Of a stretch of 64,000 nucleotides of DNA, positions 57,969 through 64,000 are shown one piece after another. The stretch spans positions 1-64,000 of the forward strand of contig CAWKNX010000018.1 in the NCBI GenBank assembly GCA_963851085.1. The letters are read 5' to 3'. The notes under the pieces were generated by a model. The model had not been told where the DNA came from. It was given only the letters and a program-made list of their open reading frames with translations, and did not search any database. The DNA is from DATFVJ01 sp963851085. Lineage in GTDB: Bacteria; Actinomycetota; Actinomycetes; Streptosporangiales; Streptosporangiaceae. Numbering within the stretch: position 1 is the first letter of the stretch; every line of letters begins with the position of its first letter. The position numbers and the translations under genes were made by a program.

Positions 57969-59288
57969 TCAGGGGCGGCCGAGGGCACGGTAGTGCCAGT
58001 TCGCGGCCCGCCAGCGTTCCGGGTCCAGAGCGCCACGGCCGTCCACGATGTTGCGCTCGGCTACCGCCTTGCCAAGTACTTCAGGATCGGCGTCGGCGAA
58101 CTCGGGCCATTCGGTGAGCAGGAGCATGATGTGCGCGTCCCTCGCGGCGTCGAGCGCGGACGTCGCGTAGTCGAGTTCCGGGTGGGCCCGCCGCGCGTTC
58201 TCCGTCGCGGCCGGGTCGTAGACGGTGACCCGCGCGCCGAGCCGGTGGATGGTCTGTGCCACATCGAGCGCGGGCGAGTCGCGGATGTCGTCAGAATTCG
58301 GCTTGAACGCGGCGCCGAGCACGCCGACGACGCGGCCGTGGAAGGAGCCGCCGGCGAGTTCCCTGGCGAGATCCACCATCCGGGCGCGCCGGCGCAGGTT
58401 GATCGCATCCACCTCACGCAGGAAGGACAGCGCCTGATCCACGCCGAGTTCCCCGGCCCTGGCCATGAAGGCCCGGATGTCTTTGGGCAGGCAGCCGCCA
58501 CCGAAACCGAGCCCGGGGCTCAGATACCTGCCGCCGATCCTGTTGTCGTAGGAAAGCGCCTCGGACAGCATCGTCACGTCCGCCCCGGTGGCCTCGCACA
58601 CCTCGGCCATCGCGTTGATGAATGAGATCTTGGTCGCCAGGAACGCGTTCGCCGCGACCTTGACAAGCTCCGCGGTGGCGAAATCGGTGACGAGGAACGG
58701 GGTACCCGCGGAAATCGGCCGGGCGTAGATCTCGCGCAATACCGCGGTCGCGCGTTTCGACTGCGTCCCCGCCACGATCCGGTCCGGATGCAGCGTGTCG
58801 CGGACGGCGTGCCCCTCGCGGAGGAATTCTGGGTTCCAGGCGAGTTCCGCGGCTGTCCCTGCCGGTGACAACTGCGCTAGCCGTTCGGAAATGTGCTGTG
58901 CGGTACCGACCGGGACCGTGCACTTACCCACCACCAGACAGGGCGACCGCAGGTGCGGCGCGAGCGCGTCGACGCATGTGTGCAACTGGGACAGATCGGC
59001 CGCGTTGCCGTCGCTGCGCTGTGGCGTGCCGACACACACGAAATGCGTGTCGGCGAAGGCCGCCGCCTCCTCGTAGGACGTCGTAAAGCGGAGCCGTCCG
59101 CTGCTTCGGCCGGCGCGCAGCAGGCCTTCGAGCCCGGGCTCGAAGAATGGCAGCTTGCCCGCGGCCAGCATGCCGATCCTGACTGGGTCGCTGTCCAGGC
59201 CAAGTACCTCGAAACCGAGTTCAGCCAGGCACGCCGCGTGCGTGGTGCCCAGGTAGCCGGTGCCGAGAACTGTTAGGCGGCGGGCCAC
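57969..59288 (-). CDS. ugd: UDP-glucose 6-dehydrogenase
   Basis: Makes UDP-glucuronate with two NAD. 439 residues from GTG 59288 with AAAGGAG. NAD motif VLGTGYLGTTHAACLAELG; FVCVGTP; AELVKVAANAFLATKISFIN (Lys210); catalytic Cys266 in GFGGGCLPKDIRA; VLGAAFKPNSDDIRDSPAL. Divergent from the acyl-CoA dehydrogenase. Confidence 0.94.
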   Translation of the reverse strand: MARRLTVLGTGYLGTTHAACLAELGFEVLGLDSDPVRIGMLAAGKLPFFEPGLEGLLRAGRSSGRLRFTTSYEEAAAFADTHFVCVGTPQRSDGNAADLSQLHTCVDALAPHLRSPCLVVGKCTVPVGTAQHISERLAQLSPAGTAAELAWNPEFLREGHAVRDTLHPDRIVAGTQSKRATAVLREIYARPISAGTPFLVTDFATAELVKVAANAFLATKISFINAMAEVCEATGADVTMLSEALSYDNRIGGRYLSPGLGFGGGCLPKDIRAFMARAGELGVDQALSFLREVDAINLRRRARMVDLARELAGGSFHGRVVGVLGAAFKPNSDDIRDSPALDVAQTIHRLGARVTVYDPAATENARRAHPELDYATSALDAARDAHIMLLLTEWPEFADADPEVLGKAVAERNIVDGRGALDPERWRAANWHYRALGRP

Positions 59289-59363
59289 GGGGTCTCCTTT
59301 CCTGCTGAGTCGAGCGTTCACCCCGGCGGCATGGGCTCCTAGCCCCGGCCTCCGGGCGACACC

Positions 59364-59376
59364 TACTATCGGGGCC
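59364..59376 (+). promoter_or_regulatory. Candidate leaderless promoter of the acyl-CoA dehydrogenase
   Basis: TACTAT at 59364-59369 lies 7 bp before ATG 59377; no ribosome-binding site is visible. Confidence 0.4.
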
Positions 59377-60564
59377 ATGAGCCTCGAATTCCCGGCCTTT
59401 GCCCTCGCAGAAGAGCACATAATGCTCCGCGGGTCAGTGCGCGCCCTCGCCGATGACAAGATCGCGCCCCGGGCCGCCGAGATCGATGAGACCGGGGAGT
59501 TCCCCTGGGACGTGTATGACGCGCTTGTCCACGCTGACCTGCACGCCGTGCATGTCCCGGAGCAGTACGGCGGCGCTGGTGCTGACGCGATCGCCACCGC
59601 GATTGTCATCGAGGAGGTTGCCCGGGCGTGTGCCGCCTCGTCGCTCATCCCGGCCGTCAACAAGCTTGGCACGGTGCCGCTGATGCTCGCGGGGTCGGAC
59701 GAGCTTAAGCAACGGTACCTTCCCCCGCTGGCGCGGGGCGACGGGATGTTCTCTTATGCGCTTTCGGAGCCTGAGGCCGGTTCGGACGTGGCGGCGATGC
59801 GGACCCGGGCGGTCGCGTCCGGCAGCGGATATGTACTGAACGGCACCAAGCGGTGGATCACCGGCGGGGGAACGTCCACCTACTACACCGTGCTGGCGGT
59901 GACCACGCCGGACATGGGCACGGACGGGATCTCGGCGTTCGTGGTGGAGAAGGGTGACAAGGGCTTCTCCCTCGGTGCGCCCGAGCACAAGCTCGGGATC
60001 AGGGGCTCGCAGACCTGCGCGCTGTACTTCGACAACTGCGAGATCCCGGCGGACCGGATGATCGGTGCCGAGGGCACGGGTTTCAAGACCGCACTGCGCT
60101 CGTTCGACCACACCCGCGTGACCATCGCCGCGCAGGCACTCGGGATCGCGCAGGGTGCCCTGGACTACGCGACGTCGTACGTGAAGGAGCGCCAGCAGTT
60201 CGGCCGGGCGATAGCGGAGTTCCAGGCCGTGCAGTTCATGCTCGCGGAAATGGCGATGAAGCTCGAGGCGGCGAGGCACCTCACCTACGCCGCCGCCGGC
60301 CGGTCGGAGCGCGCGATGATCAGTGGCGCGGCTGGCGCGGAGGCCAGCGAACCCGACCTGACCTTCTTCGCTGCCGCGTGTAAATGCTTCGCGTCCGATG
60401 TCGCGATGGAGGTCACGACGGATGCGGTTCAGCTGCTCGGAGGGTACGGGTACGTGCAGGATTACCCTGTCGAGCGGATGATGCGGGATGCGAAGATTAC
60501 GCAGATCTACGAGGGCACGAACCAGATACAGCGGATCGTGATGGCCCGCCAGCTCCTGAGGTGA
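59377..60564 (+). CDS. Acyl-CoA dehydrogenase
   Basis: FAD enzyme, 395 residues from ATG 59377. VPEQYGGAGADAIATAIVIEE in the N-terminal domain, FSYALSEPEAGSDVAAMRT (FAD/substrate), TKRWITGG, DHTRVTIAAQALGIAQGAL, KERQQFGRAI, and catalytic Glu379 in QIYEGTNQIQR. The GTNQIQR end and Glu position fit short/branched-chain or isobutyryl-type enzymes; chain length is not certain. Confidence 0.92.
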   Translation: MSLEFPAFALAEEHIMLRGSVRALADDKIAPRAAEIDETGEFPWDVYDALVHADLHAVHVPEQYGGAGADAIATAIVIEEVARACAASSLIPAVNKLGTVPLMLAGSDELKQRYLPPLARGDGMFSYALSEPEAGSDVAAMRTRAVASGSGYVLNGTKRWITGGGTSTYYTVLAVTTPDMGTDGISAFVVEKGDKGFSLGAPEHKLGIRGSQTCALYFDNCEIPADRMIGAEGTGFKTALRSFDHTRVTIAAQALGIAQGALDYATSYVKERQQFGRAIAEFQAVQFMLAEMAMKLEAARHLTYAAAGRSERAMISGAAGAEASEPDLTFFAAACKCFASDVAMEVTTDAVQLLGGYGYVQDYPVERMMRDAKITQIYEGTNQIQRIVMARQLLR

Positions 60565-61100
60565 CACCCACGTTGACGGTTTGCCCGAGTCAACCGGGTC
60601 AATCCGATCAACGGCGCGCGCATCAGGAATGGGCCTCCCGCTGCTGCCGGCCGTGCCCGGCCGGTTGCAGCCGTCCGCGTCCGGTAAAAGTTTCGCCCGC
60701 AAGCACCCAGGCGCCGCCCGGGTGTCGTGGGCGCTGGCGGGCGGCATTCACCGGCGGGCTCGTCGGCCAGTTGCTTGCGTAAGCAACGGATTACCAGCTC
60801 AGCCTGCCCGCTTCAACGCCGTTTCACAGCCGTTCCAGGCCTGCTTGCCACGTTCTACTGAGGGCGCAACCGCGATCTGACTGCCGAAGGCGTTGGTATC
60901 AGGCGGCCGCGGTCCCGACTCTAATCCTGTGGCCGAACTCAAGGCGGGAGCGGGATCACGTTCGCGTTTCGCCAGACATGCTGGGCCCGGACTTGCGCCG
61001 GCCACGCCTGGATTCCGCAGATGAACGATCATCTAGTCGGCGGATTTGGGTGTTGACCTGCGGAGACGGGTGCAGGCCCGGCGACGGGGCGTGTCACTAG
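60565..61100. other. Gap without recognised gene; small hairpin
   Basis: About 540 bp with slightly lower GC than the surroundings. GTTGCTT-GCGT-AAGCAAC (60770-60787) is a 7-bp hairpin. ORFs are short and without domains. It probably includes the 3' flank of the IS relic. Confidence 0.45.
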
Positions 61101-61119
61101 GCGGCGGGATCTGCCCTGG

Positions 61120-61825
61120 TCAGGGCGTTGTGGGGGTGGCGGAGAGGACCTGCGGGGGTTCGGGCAGGTCCAGGGCCTGGAGGATGAGCTTGTGGCTGGC
61201 GGTGAGCTGGGTGCGGTGGGTGAAGGTGCCGTGGTCGCCGGTGAAGGTGCCCAGGTGGATGCGCTGCAGTTGGGCGCGCAGCTGGTTCCAGGTCTGGCCG
61301 GTGCTGGTCTCGGTGATGCGGATCAGCAGCAGGGCCAGCCAGCACAAGGTGACGTGGGCGCGGATCCGGTCTTCGAGCTGGTGGCAGGCCGGGCGCAGGT
61401 CGATGATCTACTTCATGTCACGCCAGCCGCGTTCGACTTCCAGCAGCTGCTTGCAGCCCAGCGCGATGTCGGTTGCGGAGATCTTCGCGTCGCCGCAGCG
61501 CAGCAGGAACTTGCCGCTAGCCGCTGCTCGGCCTTGATCCGGGCGCGATCGATGCGCAGCAGCCCGCCGGGCGTGGTCTTCAGGAACCTGTTCAGCCCGG
61601 GTTTGGCGGAGATGACACCGCTGAGCCTGGCCCGGTCGCCGGCGCTGAGCGCGTCGGTCCCCTCGATCATCTGCTCCAGCTGGGTGAGGAGCTGGTCGCG
61701 GATGGCGGCGTCCCGGACGGCGGCCCCGGGGTTGCAGCAGATCACCAGCCGGTCATCGATGTCGTCGAGGCGGACTTCCTTGACGTGCATGTTGCCGGCG
61801 ACCTGCCGGTAGCGGCCCTGCCGGG
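61120..61825 (-). pseudogene. IS1634-family transposase C-terminal relic
   Basis: From about 61825 the minus strand reads GRYRQVAGNMHVKEVRLDD, VISAKPGLNRFLKTTPGGLL, then after a shift near 61520 GKFLLRCGDAKISATDIALG, QLLEVERGWRDMK, an in-frame TAG (61408-61410) and IIDLRPACHQLEDRIRAH to the TGA at 61120. The Glu of the DDE triad (LEVERGW) is kept, but the N-terminal half with the first Asp is missing. The stop replaces a Gln codon (CAG to TAG), so it is truly dead. Confidence 0.75.
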
Positions 61826-61849
61826 CCCTCGCCGGCGTGCCAGGCATCC

Positions 61850-62285
61850 AGATCACGGCCGGCTTCCAGCAATCCTTTTCCGCAGGGGTCTTCGCTGGTG
61901 AGGGCTTCGTCCTCCAGCGCCTCGGGGGCGGGCGCGCGTGGGTCGAACTCGCGGGCGAGGCGGTCAGGCACGAACTGGCCACGGGCCAGTCGCTGCGGGT
62001 GCATCCGGGACACGTCGGCCTGTTCGAGGCGTCGGTCACCTTCCAGGTCGTGCGGGTCGAGGGCATCTTCAACCGGTACTTCGGCGGCGACACGCACCAT
62101 TTCGCGGTGCTGTCCGGGCCGGGGACCGTGTGGCTGCAGTCCATGCCACTGCCACTGCCACTGCCACTGCCACTGCACTGCCGCTGCTTGCCGCGTCGCT
62201 TGCCCCTTATCTGGCTGACGGGAGGGGCCGCGGCGCGGTCGAAGGCGGCATCGTCGGCGGGAGCTTCGACGACCTGCCGCGCTGA
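61850..62285 (+). pseudogene. AIM24 family protein, 5'-truncated and frameshifted
   Basis: IQITAGFQQSF, FAGEGFVLQRLGGGRAWVEL, ATGQSLRVHPGHVGLFEASV, GIFNRYFGGDTHHFAVLSGP and GTVWLQSMPLP match the C-terminal two thirds of TIGR00266/AIM24 proteins. The N-terminus is missing and the transposase relic abuts it. A CCACTG microsatellite then shifts the frame; the proper ending LLAASLAPYLADGRGR resumes one base off. No start or ribosome-binding site. Confidence 0.68.
62146..62175. repeat. Hexanucleotide microsatellite (CCACTG)5
   Basis: Five exact CCACTG units followed by CACTG (one C short) and CCGCTG. It lies in AIM24 codons for Pro-Leu; the missing C causes the frameshift. Confidence 0.9.
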
Positions 62286-62344
62286 GCCGGGCCCTTACCC
62301 GGCGACAACTCCCACTGCGAACACACGTGAGGCGAGGCCAGGAA

Positions 62345-63166
62345 ATGAACCGACTCAGTGCAACACCCGGCAGGATCACCGTGTCCGTCATTGCCGTCGC
62401 GGCAGCAGGGCTGGTGCTCGCCGGCTGCGGCGCCAGCCCTGGCTCCGGCTCCGCCACGTCCGGTTCCGCCACGTCCGGCGGTTCGTCCGCCGGACAGACG
62501 ACCACAAGCGCTTCGCCAGGCACCGGGGCATCAGGGAGCGCTGTGGCCACGTCAGCCTTCTTCCCGGTTGCGGTGGGTAACACGTGGGTGTACCAGCAAG
62601 ACCTGGGGCCGTCCCTCGGCGAGAAGGGCACCTCCACCAACAAGGTGATCGCCGTCACGCCGGTCGCTGGCGGCCAGCGGGTGACCATGACGGTCAAGGA
62701 CGACATCGCGGGGCTGGCCGCCGAATCGAAGACCACCACTTCGACCTTGATCTTCCACTCTGACGGCTCGATCTCATTGCCGCTGACCCAGCTCGGCAGT
62801 ACCACGGTGTCGGTCAAGTCCGGCGCCATCATCTGGCCGAGCGCGGCCGGCCTCGCGTCGGGCCAGTCGCGTACCGCCACGATCGTGATGAACGTGGCAG
62901 ACGCCGGCCGCAGCTCGACCGCGAATTTGCACGTGACGGTGAAGGGCGGCGGCACGGCGACAGTCACGGTCCCGGCCGGGACCTGCCACACCACCTTCGC
63001 CGACGAGATCATGTCCGAGCACGTCAACGGTGTGTCGGTGAACATCGAGGTGCAGACGTGGGTGGCGAACGGGGTCGGCCCGGTGAAGTCGGTGGCAACC
63101 ACCAAGTACGGCAGCGTGACAACCCCGGTCAGTTCCGAGGCCCTTGAATCGTTCACCCGTGGCTAG
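62345..63166 (+). CDS. Putative lipoprotein, function unknown
   Basis: 273 residues from ATG 62345. Signal peptide with lipobox LVLAGC, Cys28. A Ser/Thr/Gly-rich linker (about 29-70) leads to a beta-rich domain starting SAFFPVAVGNTWVYQQ, a pattern found in surface beta-sandwich domains, with ATVTVPAGTCHTTFADEIM later. No enzyme motif. It is exported and anchored to the outer leaflet. The ATG at 62327 is less likely because it lies before the signal peptide. Confidence 0.8.
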   Translation: MNRLSATPGRITVSVIAVAAAGLVLAGCGASPGSGSATSGSATSGGSSAGQTTTSASPGTGASGSAVATSAFFPVAVGNTWVYQQDLGPSLGEKGTSTNKVIAVTPVAGGQRVTMTVKDDIAGLAAESKTTTSTLIFHSDGSISLPLTQLGSTTVSVKSGAIIWPSAAGLASGQSRTATIVMNVADAGRSSTANLHVTVKGGGTATVTVPAGTCHTTFADEIMSEHVNGVSVNIEVQTWVANGVGPVKSVATTKYGSVTTPVSSEALESFTRG

Positions 63167-63258
63167 CCGGGGCTGAGCCGCTCAACTCGGCAACCGGGCC
63201 GGTGGCCCGCGATCTGAGGGTGCGAAACCGCTGGCGGTAAGCCGGCATCCACGTTTAG

Positions 63259-63744
63259 ATGTGCGTCGTGCCCGAGGGACATGCGCCGCGGACGTCACCG
63301 GCCGCCGCCGTGGTGCTGCATCCGCTCAGCCGGCGCGCCGCCGCTGCCCTGGCCGACGGGGATTTCACGGCGGTCAACGCGGCCGACGGCTGGCCGCATG
63401 ATGACACGCTGGACGGGCCGCGGCTGGCCGCGGACGGGCCTGGCCGGGCCTGGCTGGTCATCCTCGACGGCCTGGTGGTCGGGGAGTGCGGCACGCACGG
63501 ACCTGTCGGCCCGGGCGGGACGGTCGAGATCGGGTACGGCCTCGCCGCTCCTTACCGCGGCCGTGGCCACGGCCGCCAGGTCGTTTCCGCGCTCGCGCGC
63601 TCGCTGCTGCACGAGCCGGACATCGCCGAGCTGATCGCGCACACCGACACGGCAAACATCCCGAGCCGCCGTGCGCTCGAAGGCGTGGGTTTCCGCCTGA
63701 CCGGCGAGCAGGACGGGCAATGCCGCTACGTCCTGCGCGGCTAA
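63259..63744 (+). CDS. GNAT family N-acetyltransferase
   Basis: 161 residues from ATG 63259. The acetyl-CoA loop is APYRGRGHGRQVVSAL and the end has the usual NIPSRRALEGVGFRLTGEQ of ribosomal-protein-type or small-molecule acetyltransferases. Substrate unknown. The stop lies 42 bp before a 57-bp palindrome. Confidence 0.88.
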   Translation: MCVVPEGHAPRTSPAAAVVLHPLSRRAAAALADGDFTAVNAADGWPHDDTLDGPRLAADGPGRAWLVILDGLVVGECGTHGPVGPGGTVEIGYGLAAPYRGRGHGRQVVSALARSLLHEPDIAELIAHTDTANIPSRRALEGVGFRLTGEQDGQCRYVLRG

Positions 63745-63785
63745 CCGTCGGCTGACCGGGGTCAGCCGACGATCCCGGATGCGGC

Positions 63786-63842
63786 TTCATGATCGCGGTA
63801 ACTTCTCGGCGATATGTGCGGAAAAGTTACCGCGATCATGAA
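63786..63842. repeat. 57-bp palindromic repeat (family A), copy 3, with family B-like trace after it
   Basis: TTCATGATCGCGGTAACTT and AAGTTACCGCGATCATGAA arms, exactly 57 bp as in copies 1 and 2. About 60 bp later GCAGCCGTAGACTTGATTGC (63907 on) resembles the GCAGCCGTTAAGACTGTATTGC lead of family B. Near the edge, CATGATCACTAAC (63979 on) may start another copy. Confidence 0.8.
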
Positions 63843-64000
63843 AGCCACCGCGAGTCGCCCCACCTCTGCGGCCGGTTGACGCACGTTCCCACCGATCGCG
63901 GCACGCGGCAGCCGTAGACTTGATTGCTCTGATGGGCCGCTCGCGGTGGATGGAACTCCAGGCGCGCCAAAAGGCCCCATGATCACTAACTGCGACGCGG

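Noticed and set aside
61753..63156. 467-codon minus-strand ORF over AIM24 and the lipoprotein
   Set aside because: The plus strand has a lipobox signal peptide and AIM24 motifs; the minus reading is compositional.

Overview
The window is a GC-rich (about 70 % by eye) stretch of an actinomycete chromosome. The evidence is strong G/C bias at third codon positions, frequent GTG starts, several apparently leaderless promoters, an acyl-CoA carboxylase with a separate epsilon subunit, an LpdA-type quinone reductase, DUF3017 and DUF5313 proteins and GtrA. Gene content and order look like core chromosome of the Streptomyces/Streptosporangiales type; I cannot fix the family or genus. I see no rRNA, tRNA or CRISPR.

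Layout. 1-3.3 kb is accessory DNA: a membrane protein running off the edge, a GHKL-ATPase remnant, a tandem palindrome and a large serine integrase whose 5' end abuts purN. 3.4-12.1 kb is central metabolism: purN-purH, folD, an FHA/HTH regulator, citrate synthase, DUF3017, icd and mdh. 12.3-22.2 kb holds an M20D amidohydrolase, the galT-galE-galK operon, a CorC/HlyC membrane protein, trpS and a D-Ala-D-Ala carboxypeptidase. 22.4-31.5 kb holds an acyl-CoA mutase large subunit, a YbdK-type carboxylate-amine ligase coupled to a second M20D enzyme with a His-rich tail, adenosine deaminase, purine nucleoside phosphorylase, a soxR remnant, a gamma-glutamylcyclotransferase and lpdA. 31.7-41.4 kb is an acyl-CoA carboxylase cluster (beta, NYN protein, epsilon, alpha), an XRE regulator with a ClpP-like protein, and PEP carboxylase. 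41.4-53.3 kb has two tandem GT-C-like membrane proteins (one broken), biotin ligase, a PH-domain protein, a class III cyclase, HMG-CoA lyase plus enoyl-CoA hydratase facing a second carboxylase beta subunit, and a two-component system. 53.3-64 kb has GtrA, an NCS1 permease, purK, purE, UDP-glucose dehydrogenase, acyl-CoA dehydrogenase, an IS1634-type transposase relic beside a truncated AIM24 gene, a lipoprotein and an acetyltransferase.

How the genes work together. purN, purH, purE, purK and folD serve purine and one-carbon metabolism, with ada and PNP for salvage. Citrate synthase, icd, mdh and ppc form the TCA/anaplerotic core. The carboxylases, biotin ligase, acyl-CoA mutase, HMG-CoA lyase, enoyl-CoA hydratase and acyl-CoA dehydrogenase point to propionyl-CoA and branched-chain acyl-CoA catabolism. 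galTEK and ugd supply UDP-sugars.

Two cautions. Many genes, including ones expected to be essential (purH, icd, ppc, accD), carry frameshifts in the sequence as given. Most are single extra bases and they cluster in patches, so sequence error is my first explanation. Such genes are typed 'pseudogene' here only because the frame is broken as written. Genuine decay is better supported for the transposase (in-frame stop codon), AIM24 (truncated) and soxR (lost cysteine). The most unusual non-coding signal is a composite intergenic repeat, a 57-bp palindrome followed by a GC-rich hairpin module, found at several gene ends.
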